NCBI GenBank assembly: GCA_035079385.1
Contig: JAVHKY010000025.1
Span: forward strand, 17,272,501-17,336,500
Length of the DNA stretch: 64,000 nucleotides
Source: Aspidiotus rigidus
Lineage: Eukaryota > Arthropoda > Insecta > Hemiptera > Diaspididae
Reading direction: 5' to 3'
Within the stretch, counting starts at the first letter, position 1, and each line of letters opens with the position of its first letter. Positions 24,295 through 35,610 of the stretch are shown here, in pieces. The notes under the pieces are model-generated. The model was not told the origin of the DNA, searched no databases, and saw nothing but the letters and a program-made list of their open reading frames with translations. The translations under genes were made by a program, and so were the position numbers.

Positions 24295-24314
24295 AACAAT
24301 GAGCGGAGGGATAT

Positions 24315-25556
24315 TCAGTTTTTTTGATTCTGCTCGATGGCAGCGATTTCCTCTAATTCGCTATTATTTACCAGTTTGACAGTTTTATTTTGTGACTGCG
24401 TCCCTGTTCTAGCTGCGTTTGCGTACGTAGGCGTAGTGTTAGTGCTACTGTTATTATAATTATTATTAGGCGCGTTGCCATTACGTGATAAATCGTACGC
24501 TTTTGTTCTACATTCGGACTCAGCGTGCATACGACCTATATAACCTTTTCTTTCACAGTAAGGACACGGAGTCCGAGTTCTAGCAGTACTACGAAAATTA
24601 TTAAAAGGCTTATTTTGCGGTACTTTCAGGTAATTACTATTTGTGTGATTATTATTTGCACCGTTTTGTCGTTGAGGTTTATCCAATATATTAATTTTAC
24701 TGAATAGGGTATTTATGGAGTCGATTTCTCCTCTATCTATTTTTTCACGGACGGACGGTGGTAGCCCTGCGACTATCGTACATATTTTCATATTATCAGA
24801 AATACGCGGATCCATATCGACTAACATTTTTAATTTCTTAAGCGCGTAATCGGTTAACGAGCCTGCGGTAAAACGATAATATAACGCGGAACATACATCA
24901 GACCAACCTTTCGATGAAAAAGCGTTAAGGAAAGATTGCCTCCATGGCTCCCAGGTGTCCGTCCTCAAGATCGTTCGCGTAGCCTGGTACCAGTCATTGG
25001 CGGGTCCTTCCAGAAATAAGCGGATGACTATCCAATAATTTTTTTCGGCGATCTGAAGTCGTTTGCATTCGTCCTCGAGCATGTTGAGCCAAGTAGCTGC
25101 GTTGTAGTTTCGACCGTTGAATTTTTCGATCACTGCGTCTTTAAGGATCGTCGACAGCGATTTCATAGCCGGTGTGGGGTTCGTCTGCGATGCATTAGTT
25201 GGCGATATTGGTGGTTGAGGTTGGACCTCTTCTTTATCAGACGTGTAGATTCCGGCCAGCAGTTCGCCTTTAAACGTGGGGTTTCCGTCATCGTCGAGGT
25301 AGATTTTTTGTAGCTCGGTGGTTAAACGTATAAACGGATTTCGGTATGTGTTACGTACCGTAAGCGCTCGTTTCGCGCTTTTCGCCGGTCCCGTTTTCAT
25401 CAATTCGTCATGGTGAGCGATATCCTGGAGATCAGGCGGGAACGCAAAAACTTCCTCCATGTCCTCCAATTGGATTCGTTTAATTTTGTGGACAGTCGTT
25501 TTTCCATCAGTAGATGCTTCGGTGGCAATAAGGAAGCGAGCTTTTACATCCGACAT
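24315..25556 (-). CDS. gag: Gypsy Gag protein
   Basis: 413 aa from the ATG at 25556 (MSDVKARFLIATEAS). The frame is open further upstream to an ATG inside the LTR (25709), but the 25556 start lies just past the LTR and suits a leader. The central part has the capsid-like W...DW segment (AATWLNMLEDECKRL, GPANDWYQ). Near the C-terminus there is a zinc-knuckle variant C-x2-C-x9-H-x4-C (CPYC...HAESEC) instead of C-x2-C-x4-H-x4-C. It ends NQKN-stop at 24315. Pol is in the -1 frame and overlaps the end. Confidence 0.88.
   Translation of the reverse strand: MSDVKARFLIATEASTDGKTTVHKIKRIQLEDMEEVFAFPPDLQDIAHHDELMKTGPAKSAKRALTVRNTYRNPFIRLTTELQKIYLDDDGNPTFKGELLAGIYTSDKEEVQPQPPISPTNASQTNPTPAMKSLSTILKDAVIEKFNGRNYNAATWLNMLEDECKRLQIAEKNYWIVIRLFLEGPANDWYQATRTILRTDTWEPWRQSFLNAFSSKGWSDVCSALYYRFTAGSLTDYALKKLKMLVDMDPRISDNMKICTIVAGLPPSVREKIDRGEIDSINTLFSKINILDKPQRQNGANNNHTNSNYLKVPQNKPFNNFRSTARTRTPCPYCERKGYIGRMHAESECRTKAYDLSRNGNAPNNNYNNSSTNTTPTYANAARTGTQSQNKTVKLVNNSELEEIAAIEQNQKN
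24318..24324 (-). promoter_or_regulatory. Probable -1 ribosomal frameshift site (A AAA AAC)
   Basis: The last gag codons read CAA AAA AAC TGA, which contains the slippery heptamer A AAA AAC in the gag frame, immediately before the stop. The pol frame is -1 relative to gag and is open across the site. X XXY YYZ heptamers are the standard -1 signal in retroelements. I did not identify a convincing downstream stem or pseudoknot. Confidence 0.75.
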
Positions 25557-25617
25557 TTTCTTATTTTGACGCGAATGAGAAAAGAAAAAAAAAATACGTA
25601 AAGAAAGTATTTCGATT

Positions 25618-25977
25618 TGTAAGTCCGTGGAGACTTCACGAATAAAAAGGAAGTAAAAAACAGTGTAATCGATGCTTTTATTGCAAATTAATTGAGAATC
25701 GAAATACAAAGCTCCTTACTTTAAACGAGAGCGAGAAAATGAACGTATGAGAGGTCCGTAGACCGAACGAGTGAATATTTAAGTGTACATTAGGTCGAAG
25801 ACCAAAAGAGTGTCGAATATTGGGTAGTGTATCACGTATTGTCATGCATGCAACAATCTGATTATATTGTGAGCGAAAATGATAATTACAGGGCGTTATC
25901 GTCCGACGTGTCTAAACGAGGAAGATAGAACGAACTGTATTTATTGACGAGTCGAAGAGTATTGGGTCGAGACTTAC

Positions 25978-25978
<1 letters not shown>
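25618..25978 (-). repeat. 5' LTR of Gypsy element
   Basis: 361 bp, TGTAAGTC...GACTTACA, partner of 20493-20853. The sequence right after it in element orientation (AATCGAAATACTTTC) does not start with the usual TGG, so the tRNA primer site is unclear. Confidence 0.95.

Positions 25979-26050
<72 letters not shown>
25979..26050. repeat. (TA)n(CA)n microsatellite
   Basis: TA repeats to about 25991, then CA repeats. Right-hand part of the microsatellite split by the Gypsy element and mirror of the (CA)n at 32393-32591. Confidence 0.95.
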
Positions 26051-26053
<3 letters not shown>

Positions 26054-26379
26054 TCGTGAAGCGTACTCAAAGAGGTCTCAAAATTTACACAGCCGGATGG
26101 AGGTCTCACAAGAAACTTCATTTTCTAAGTGTCTACAAATAGTAAGAAAACGGTGACTACATCATTTTCCATCAAATCTTATGGTCCTTAACTTGATAAA
26201 CATTGAATCGCTGTTTGACGAAAAAACTTTTCATTGCAGTAGGGAGGTCTTGACCAGTGTGTTTCAATGTGTACTGAAACACAAATGTAGGTGTACTAGG
26301 GAGGTACTGACGAAATACACATGAACGAGTAGCTAACGGGTGGAAGGAGGCCTTTGTAGGGCTATGTTGCCAATAGTAT

Positions 26380-27300
26380 CCTATAGCCTTATTCACATCC
26401 CCTCTATATCTTAGCTATGCAAATATTTTATTGCTCTCTTCATATGTTGTGATCTTCCGGATTTCGCTCGAACCGAACCTACGTACGACATACAAGCAAT
26501 GCAATACAGCTATTGTTCCTCGTTGTTATAGCAATTTTTGAGTGCGTTGTTTTGAACTCTCGGTTCATCAAAGACGTGTGAAGGCAGCCGTGTTTAGCTC
26601 GTTCGGCGTTCATACAGTTTGTGTCCTATCCTTTCTCTTCTTCTCCGTTTTCCTTTCTCCTATACTCTTCTTTTTCTGTAAGCGGCCGATAGTGTGTTAT
26701 CACCGCCAATCACTTCTTCCTCCCTATCATTGTGTATACTTAGTACACCTCTGTGAGACTATTGCGTCATAATTATCAGAGAAAGTTACAATATCAATTA
26801 TACTTCTTGTTGCGTGTCTTACTGCATTACATGAAGTCAATTTCAAAAAATGATATTGGAAAATTTGATTAAGTTACAACGTGGTTCCTGAAGCGTCGGG
26901 GGCCTGAAAAAAACTAGATATTCTTTGCCGGTTTTATAAATTATACCTAAACGGTAAATTCTGGTTGGGAACATAGGCTACAGAATCAATCTCAACCCCA
27001 AAGATGACGCAAGTCTCATGCAGCAGAACGTCATTATTTATATTCTTTTTTCCTCTAAATTTATAATTTTGTTTGTTCTTTTTCTATTATTTTATGAACT
27101 TTTAAATAAAAATTTCATTATCAAACGACAGTGTCGTTAAACCAACTTGATCATTATATTTACCACCTGGACAAGCTATCTTTTATTTCCCAATTCGAGG
27201 ACATTTCTTCCTCTAGTTTCACAACTTTATAACCTTCCTTCACCCACCTATATTATTAGTTCGAGACTTTCACAGAACTATTCTTACACAAGCTAATGAG
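26380..27300. other. Interior of composite element, unassigned
   Basis: No ORF with recognisable motifs. GGGAGGT boxes at 26243 and 26299 (in the arm) link it to the array downstream. Confidence 0.4.
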
Positions 27301-27363
27301 CTGCGACGAGAAATTATGATGGAAAAGAAATACAACCAAGGGAGGTCGTCTGTGAAACCATAA

Positions 27364-29930
27364 CTGTCTAGGGAGGTCGTGAAAATGGAATGGTTGTCAA
27401 CCATGAATAAGAAACAAAACAATTTTCAATTACACAGTTCTTTAAAAGTTAATTGGATTCGAGTGTTTTCAGAATTTACCATTATCCACCTCTTACTCCC
27501 AACCTTCTGTATTCAAAAACATTTCTCCTTTGGTTTCACAACTTCATGACCTCCCTTCACACACCTACGAGTATAATTATTGGTTTGCGAAGTGACCTCC
27601 TTTCGTTATCCTAATTTCACAAACCTATTCTTACACAAGCTTCTGTGCTGCAAGAAAAGATTATTATGAGAAAGAAGTACGACCAAGGGAGGTCGTCTGT
27701 GAAACTATAACTGTGTCTAGGGAGGTCGTGAAAATGGAATGGTTGTCAACCATGAATAAGAAACAAAACAATTTTCAATTACACAGTTGTTTAAAAGTTA
27801 ATTGGATTCGAGTGTTTTCAGAATTTACCATTATCCACCTCTTACTCCCAACCTTCTGTATTCAAAAACATTTCTCCTCTGGTTTCACAACTTCATGACC
27901 TCCCTTCACACACCTACGAGTATAATTATTGGTTTGCGAAGTGACCTCCTTTCGTTATCCTAATTTCACAAACCTATTCTTACACAAGCTTCCGTGCTGC
28001 AAGAAAAGATTATTATGAGAAAGAAGTACGACCAAGGGAGGTCGTCTGTGAAACTATAACTGTGTCTAGGGAGGTCGTGAAAATGGAATGGTTGTCAACC
28101 ATGAATAAGAAACAAAACAATTTTCAATTACACAGTTGTTTAAAAGTTAATTGGATTCGAGTGTTTTCAGAATTTACCATTATCCACCTCTTACTCCCAA
28201 CCTTCTGTATTCAAAAACATTTCTCCTCTGGTTTCACAACTTCATGACCTCCCTTCACACACCTACGAGTATAATTATTGGTTTGCGAAGTGACCTCCTT
28301 TCGTTATCCTAATTTCACAAACCTATTCTTACACAAGCTTCCGTGCTGCAAGAAAAGATTATTATGAGAAAGAAGTACGACCAAGGGAGGTCGTCTGTGA
28401 AACTATAACTGTGTCTAGGGAGGTCGTGAAAATGGAATGGTTGTCAACCATGAATAAGAAACAAAACAATTTTCAATTACACAGTTGTTTAAAAGTTAAT
28501 TGGATTCGAGTGTTTTCAGAATTTACCATTATCCACCTCTTACTCCCAACCTTCTGTATTCAAAAACATTTCTCCTCTGGTTTCACAACTTCATGACCTC
28601 CCTTCACACACCTACGAGTATAATTATTGGTTTGCGAAGTGACCTCCTTTCGTTATCCTAATTTCACAAACCTATTCTTACACAAGCTTCCGTGCTGCAA
28701 GAAAAGATTATTATGAGAAAGAAGTACGACCAAGGGAGGTCGTCTGTGAAACTATAACTGTGTCTAGGGAGGTCGTGAAAATGGAATGGTTGTCAACCAT
28801 GAATAAGAAACAAAACAATTTTCAATTACACAGTTGTTTAAAAGTTAATTGGATTCGAGTGTTTTCAGAATTTACCATTATCCACCTCTTACTCCCAACC
28901 TTCTGTATTCAAAAACATTTCTCCTCTGGTTTCACAACTTCATGACCTCCCTTCACACACCTACGAGTATAATTATTGGTTTGCGAAGTGACCTCCTTTC
29001 GTTATCCTAATTTCACAAACCTATTCTTACACAAGCTTCCGTGCTGCAAGAAAAGATTATTATGAGAAAGAAGTACGACCAAGGGAGGTCGTCTGTGAAA
29101 CTATAACTGTGTCTAGGGAGGTCGTGAAAATGGAATGGTTGTCAACCATGAATAAGAAACAAAACAATTTTCAATTACACAGTTGTTTAAAAGTTAATTG
29201 GATTCGAGTGTTTTCAGAATTTACCATTATCCACCTCTTACTCCCAACCTTCTGTATTCAAAAACATTTCTCCTCTGGTTTCACAACTTCATGACCTCCC
29301 TTCACACACCTACGAGTATAATTATTGGTTTGCGAAGTGACCTCCTTTCGTTATCCTAATTTCACAAACCTATTCTTACACAAGCTTCCGTGCTGCAAGA
29401 AAAGATTATTATGAGAAAGAAGTACGACCAAGGGAGGTCGTCTGTGAAACTATAACTGTGTCTAGGGAGGTCGTGAAAATGGAATGGTTGTCAACCATGA
29501 ATAAGAAACAAAACAATTTTCAATTACACAGTTGTTTAAAAGTTAATTGGATTCGAGTGTTTTCAGAATTTACCATTATCCACCTCTTACTCCCAACCTT
29601 CTGTATTCAAAAACATTTCTCCTCTGGTTTCACAACTTCATGACCTCCCTTCACACACCTACGAGTATAATTATTGGTTTGCGAAGTGACCTCCTTTCGT
29701 TATCCTAATTTCACAAACCTATTCTTACACAAGCTTCCATGCTGCAAGAAAAGATCATGATGAGAAAGAAGTACGACCAAGGGAGGTCGTCTGTGAAACT
29801 ATAACTGTGTCTAGGGAGGTCGTGAAAATGGAATGGTTGTCAACCATGAATAAGAAACAAAACAATTTTCAATTACACAGTTGTTTAAAAGTTAATTGGA
29901 TTTGAGTGTTTTCAGAATTTACCATTATCC
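27364..29930. repeat. Tandem array of a 349-bp unit
   Basis: Seven to eight near-identical units; equivalent points lie at 27713, 28062, 28411, 28760, 29109 and 29458. The first (from 27364) and last copies are slightly diverged (for example CACAGTTC versus CACAGTTG). Each unit has two GGGAGGTCGT boxes near its start and GACCTCC boxes in opposite orientation near its end, so the unit can fold on itself. The 61-aa ORF in every unit is a by-product of sequence identity. Confidence 0.95.
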
Positions 29931-31140
29931 ACCTTGTGAAATTAGAATAACAAAAGGAGGTAATAACTAATAATGTAGATGTGTAAAGGGAAGTCATAAA
30001 GTTATGAAACTAGCGGAAGAATTGTTTTTGAATACAGAAGGTTGGGAGTAACAGGAGGATAATGGTAAATTTTGAAAACACTTAAATGCAATCAACTTTT
30101 AAACGACTGTGATTTTGAAAATTGTTTTATTTCTTATTAATTTATGGTTGACGACCATTCCATTTTCACAACCTCCCTAAACACAGTTATAGTTTGAGAG
30201 ACGACCTCCCTTGGTCAAAACGATTTTCAATATCACAGTTGTTTAAAAGTTAGTTGGATTTGAGTGTTTTCAGAATTTACCATTATTCTCCTTTTACTCC
30301 CAACCTTCTTTATTCAAAAACATTTCTCCTCTGATTTCACAACTTCATGACCTCCCTTCACACACCTACGAGTTTAATTATTGGTTTGCGAAGTGACCTC
30401 CTTTCGTTATCCTAATTTCACAAACCTATTCTTACACAAGCTTCCGTGCTGCAAGAAAAGATTATTATGAGAAAGAAGTACGACCAAGGGAGGTCGTCTG
30501 TGAAACTATAACTGTGTCTAGGGAGGTCGTGAAAATGGAATGGTTGTCAACCATGAATAAGAAACAAAACAATTTTCAATTACACAGTTGTTTAAAAGTT
30601 AATTGGATTTGAGTGTTTTCAGAATTTACCATTATCCACCTTGTGAAATTAGAATAACAAAAGGAGGTAATAACTAATAATGTAGATGTGTAAAGGGAAG
30701 TCATAAAGTTATGAAACTAGCGGAAGAATTGTTTTTGAATACAGAAGGTTGGGAGTAACAGGAGGATAATGGTAAATTTTGAAAACACTTAAATGCAATC
30801 AACTTTTAAACGACTGTGATTTTGAAAATTGTTTTATTTCTTATTAATTTATGGTTGACGACCATTCCATTTTCACAACCTCCCTAAACACAGTTATAGT
30901 TTGAGAGACGACCTCCCTTGGTCAAAACGATTTTCAATATCACAGTTGTTTAAAAGTTAGTTGGATTTGAGTGTTTTCAGAATTTACCATTATTCTCCTT
31001 TTACTCCCAACCTTCTTTATTCAAAAACATTTCTCCTCTGATTTCACAACTTCATGACCTCCCTTCACACACCTACGAGTTTAATTATTGGTTTGCGAAG
31101 TGACCTCCTTTCGTTATCCTAATTTCACAAACCTATTCTT
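29931..31140. repeat. Higher-order repeat (~707 bp) with inverted sub-units
   Basis: From ACCTTGTGAAATTAGAATAA at 29931 and again at 30638 (offset 707). Each higher-order unit contains a diverged inverted copy of the 349-bp unit (29932-30215, 30639-30925) followed by a forward copy (30216-30637, 30926-31140). The array thus changes from head-to-tail to alternating orientation. Confidence 0.85.
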
Positions 31141-31144
31141 ACAC

Positions 31145-31262
31145 TAAGGAACTGCAGGTATGCGCATCTTTCGATGTAAACAAACAAAATCAGCCGGAGG
31201 CATATGGGAGTGGTGTTGCCTCCGGCTGATTTCGTAAAGATGCGCATATTTGCAGTTCCTTA
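31145..31262. mobile_element. 118-bp palindromic MITE inside the array
   Basis: Ends TAAGGAACTGCA...TGCAGTTCCTTA with TATGCGCATCTTT continuing on both arms and an inner stem AATCAGCCGGAGGCA / TGCCTCCGGCTGATT. It interrupts a repeat unit whose intact version reads ATTCTTACACAAGCTT: CTTACAC is present on both sides (31138-31144, 31263-31269), a 7-bp target duplication. No coding capacity. Confidence 0.85.
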
Positions 31263-31269
31263 CTTACAC

Positions 31270-32120
31270 AAGCTTCTGTGCTGCATAAAGAGATTATGAT
31301 GAGACAGAAGTACGGCCAAGGGAGGTCGTCTCTCAAACTGTAACTGTGTCGAGGGAGGTCGTGAGAATGGTATAACTCGCAAAACTATTGCAATTAAATA
31401 CTTTGAAAAAGTAAACGTACCGGTACAGTCGGCGGATTTTTATTGTTTCCACTCTGAGATAATATTATTGCCTTGTATTCTCGACCATCTTTCCATGTAA
31501 CCATCAATATACCTTCCTTCTTGCCTGGCCGGCTGTATCTTGAAAATGAAGAAACTGCACCAGTATTGAAAAAACTAAGCCAACTACACCCTATTTGTTG
31601 ATGTTTCGCGAACAAGGATAAAACGTTTGAGGTTTTTTGTGGTGGTTTTTCAAAAAAATCAAAGGATTTTAAAAAATCAAAGGATTTTTTTGGCGAAAAG
31701 AATTGTTTGGCAAATAGTGTTTAGTGGGCTCTGGAACGATCGCGGAACAATGGCAAAATGGTTCAAATGTCGCGTTAGGAAATGACAAAGAAATCGCACT
31801 AATATCAAAAACACTGGAGCCGTAGATTGATTACAAAACAATAGCAGAACGGTGCGAATATCACAAAATACAAACTGCCGAGAATGAGGGAGAAATCGCA
31901 CTTCAAAAATAATATTGCACACATGCAATCGGACGAACGTATCAACGGGAAAATATGAAGTTAGAAAAATCATGTAACGATTCCATAGGCTTAATACCGT
32001 GCACGTTTGGCAAGCGACAACAATGAGAAATAGCAGTCCCTGTCAGTCAAGATCGCGTAGTCAAACAGTAGCACTTTACTACGCGCACCCGCGTCTCTTC
32101 TCTCACCATATAGGAATGTC
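31270..32120. other. Right interior of composite element
   Basis: Starts with the end of an array unit (two GGGAGGTCGT boxes at 31318-31360), then sequence without recognisable genes. The ORFs at 31394-31615 and 31677-31973 on the minus strand show no motif I recognise. Confidence 0.4.
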
Positions 32121-32389
32121 CATCAGCTGCGCCAAACTGGCAACATTGCAAAGACCTCCTTAGGTTCGTGTTAAGATAGGTCCTCCCTTCAACTGAAAAA
32201 TGAGACAGGAGACGTTTCACACATCTTTATTGACCGATGATTCTGAAAGCTTTCCCGGGGTTCTCCAACGGGTAGAAGCCGTTTCTCGCCACTAAACGAA
32301 AGGAGGTCATTGACAATGACCTCCCTTGAAAAAACGACCCCCCTTCGACTGGTTTTTGACGTGTTTCTAACCTCCCTAAGTACGCTTTA

Positions 32390-32593
<204 letters not shown>

Positions 32594-32658
32594 CGTGCAC
32601 AGCTGATCCACCACTACAGCACTCTAGTGATTAAATACCGCCGCCGTGAATGGGTTAA

Positions 32659-33428
32659 TAAATTATATTTTATAATTATAATTTTTAATTTATTGAATCA
32701 ATTTATTTATTTAAAATTTTGTTCGAAAATTTTAATGAATAATTTTTATTTCAATAAAATGATTATGTATTTGAAAATTATATTAATTCAAATTATTTCA
32801 TCTTATTTCATTTATTATTTTTTTTTTTCAAAATTAAATTTGATTAAGATATGATAATAAATGATACTTAAAAATATAAAAAACGATATAGAATTTAATT
32901 TATCTAAAATAAAATTATTAAATTATTTTTTTATTATTATTGAACTTAAATTAAACTGATTAATTAACTCCATTAATAAAAATAATATAATCAAATTTTA
33001 TCGTTTTATCGGTGAACTTTCGTCACAGTGAACTCACCATATGGTGAACCACTACTTCTATCAGGTGAATTATCTGTAGGTGAATCTTAATCGGTGAATT
33101 TTTTTAGGATCATTGTTTAAGATTATTTCAATTTTATTAACCCATTTACACAATCCGAGACGTGTGTACTTAATTATCGAATATAGTTTTTACAACTAAC
33201 TTCGTTATATTATTACTTGCCTCTCTCTTCAACGGTGTTACTCGTACATATTGATTATACAAAGGTAGTAAAATAATAAATAATGATTTTATTTAATAAA
33301 AATATAAAAATTATTATCAAATTAAAAATAATTTAATATTTATTAAAGATAAAAAGACCTTTAAAATTTTATTTATTTATTAATTAAAAATTATTTAATT
33401 CAAATTTAATTAATTTTCATTTATATTG
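32659..33428. other. Very AT-rich DNA with GGTGAA boxes
   Basis: About 85% AT by eye. GGTGAA occurs at about 33011, 33042, 33064, 33078 and 33090. TTAACCCATTTACACAATCC at 33129-33148 recalls the TTAA-CCC end of the composite element. Some of the AT-rich DNA could be mitochondrial in origin, but I cannot match it. Confidence 0.4.
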
Positions 33429-33690
33429 TTGAGCAGTTATAATTACATCTATCTTATTAATTTTATCATTACCAGTATTTCAAGAGGAATTACTATAACA
33501 TTAATTGACATTAATTTTAAAACTATATTTTTTTATCCCAGAGGTAATGGTCACCCAATTATATTTCAACATTTATTTTGATTTTTTGGACATCCAGAAT
33601 AAGTTTATATTATTCTTATTTTACCTGGATTTGGAATTATATCTCAAATTATAAATGAGGAAAAGAATAAAATTAAAAATATAAATCAAT
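33429..33690 (+). pseudogene. cox1: Nuclear mitochondrial insertion (cox1 fragment)
   Basis: Read with the invertebrate mitochondrial code, the stretch gives WAVMITSILLILSLPV, then DINFKTMFFYPRGNGHP, QHLFWFFGHPE and, after a small insertion, VYIILILPGFGIISQI. These are hallmark cytochrome c oxidase subunit I segments (the two-histidine region before the WFFGHPE helix). In the nuclear code it is full of stops, and a stray TAA after GHPE breaks it. So this is a numt. AT-rich DNA on both sides may be part of it; 33760-33900 (CCCCAGATTTATGAAAATTT) might be a second mitochondrial piece. Confidence 0.85.
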
Positions 33691-34134
33691 TATAAGGTAT
33701 TATTTAAATAATTTACTTTTTATTAAATTTTAAATTCATTTAAGAAAATTATTCAATTTAATTAATTCAATTTTAATTGGGATAAATCTATAATAAATTC
33801 CCCAGATTTATGAAAATTTACTGATACATATATTATTTCGGTTAATTAATGGTGGATAAGTGTTCAATCTATCTTAGTATTATTAGAAATGATTAAATTA
33901 ATGATTACACTAGGCAACAATTGAAAATTTTTTCGATCAACGGTAGCAGTATCAACGCTCGATGCTTTGCCTCGCGACGATGCGCGGCAACTGAACAAAA
34001 TGATAACAAGAAAACGCGATCTCCTATCGAAAAACGGAAAACAATTCTGAAATCAGCGCAAAAAATACTTCTAGATACAACCAATCTCACTTCAGCAATT
34101 TTCAAAAAATTTTTAATTGTTGACTAAGTATAGT
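33691..34134. other. Unassigned, partly possible numt
   Basis: 33691-33900 is AT-rich and may belong to the numt. 33905-34130 is of ordinary composition with overlapping ORFs on both strands and no motif I recognise. Confidence 0.35.
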
Positions 34135-35610
34135 GTATTCCTTCTTGATTGTGCAGTTCTTTGTTATAGTGCTTACCAAACAGTGACCTCCCATCTTTTT
34201 TCTCCCTCAACATTTTGTAGTCCTTCTTCCTGATCTCAAACTTTTTCCCAGTCTCACCAATGCATGTAGATAATATCTTTGTACTGCTCACAACTGAGCT
34301 TCTACACTCCGCTCAAGCTTGTCCTTTTCTTCCGTCTGGTCATTTCTGACTCTCATCCATGCATGTTCACATTTGTATCATTGCCGTTGAACGCCTTTGT
34401 CACCTTATCTGTGTACTTTCCTATGTATGGTGTCAATCCGAAGTACTTTCTCGTCAAGCCATCGTGGATTTCCTTCTTTGCTTGTATTTTCCTAAAGACT
34501 CCCTCTACCATACCTCTATGGTAGCCGTTCGCTTCTGCGGTCTGCTTTACTATCTCGATTTCTTTCCTCTTTCCTTCATTGTTCTTCACAACAGAAACTG
34601 CCCGATAGCAGTGTAGTTCTGGATTGCCCCTAACTTGGGCCTGGGGTGGTGGTACTATTCAATTGGGATGATGTCTGGTTGTTTACCAGCGCAGCGTGAC
34701 TGTTAGGTCCAAATAGTTGATGGTCTTATTACCCTTTTTTACTGTGAATTTTGATTGTTTTATTTTATCGCATTTGTTTCAAGAAGGAATTGGTCCGTTT
34801 GTCCATTAGTGCCTGACCTTACAATTAGGATATCATCTACATACCTACCTGGCCCTGTGTCTGATCGAGTTTCTCAACTTGCTACCCTTCAATATCTTGT
34901 TTTCCATGCCATTCATGAATACCTCCGCCAGTATGGGTGACAACGGTGATCCCATCGCTAGTCCATTTTTCTGGCTATAGAAGTTGTTATTGAAGTGGCA
35001 GTAGATCTGGCTCGAAATTTTGGCATACTATCTGTTGTTTCGAAGCAAGGCGAGAAGCTCCTCCTTTGATTATAGTACCAAACATGTTTGCCACATCCAA
35101 GGATACTAGATTGTCTAGTTACTCTTGATTTCCACCTTGTCCAAATGCTCTATCCGCTGATCGTTATTTCTGATGATTTTTCTGGGTGCAAACTGGTAAT
35201 TTTCTTTCAAGAATGTGTCTGCGATCTTTGCTATTTTGTAACATTGGATGCTATTAAATACTGGTCTCATCAAACGGTTCGTATTGTGAAATTTTACGAG
35301 CCCCTTGAATTTCGGTGCTACTGGGTTCATATCAAGCGTCTTCTCATTGCCAGGTATATTCAACACAGTTTCCAACCTGTTTTGGTCCGGTATCCATTCT
35401 CTGCGACGTATGACTCCAATTTTTGTGTGTTGTCCTACCGTGTTGCTTTTGTCCGCTTTTGTCGAAGACAGGTTGTTCTGTCATGACCTTCCTCTGCATT
35501 ACATGCGCTCTGTCAGTTAGCTGGAACGTACTCAGAAAGAGGAGAGTATTAATTCGTGACAGACATACCTTTCCCGTAATCCTGAAAGCAAGAAAACTCA
35601 CCTTTCACTT
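34135..35610 (-). mobile_element. Old, divergent Penelope-like element
   Basis: Minus strand, 5' to 3': KADKSNTV (~35440), then KFKGLVKFHNTNRLMRPVFN (35300; normally YGLPKIHK...RPIVS), NGLAMGSPLSPILAEVF (~34950), RYVDDILIVRS (~34830), NKTINYLDLTVT (~34720), then EANGYHRGMVEGVFRKIQAK (34540), a linker, and GIY-YIG remains (SGVxKLSCEQYKD, YIGETGKKFEIR after a shift, ~34280). It differs strongly from the three other PLE copies, so it is a separate family. Many stops and shifts. Confidence 0.85.

Noticed and set aside
27713..29643. Identical 61-aa ORFs repeated every 349 bp
   Set aside because: They recur only because the repeat units are identical; diverged units lack them, and there is no codon-level conservation or known motif.
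27364..31140. CRISPR-like array
   Set aside because: Units are 349 bp and contiguous without variable spacers, and the genome is eukaryotic. It is a satellite.
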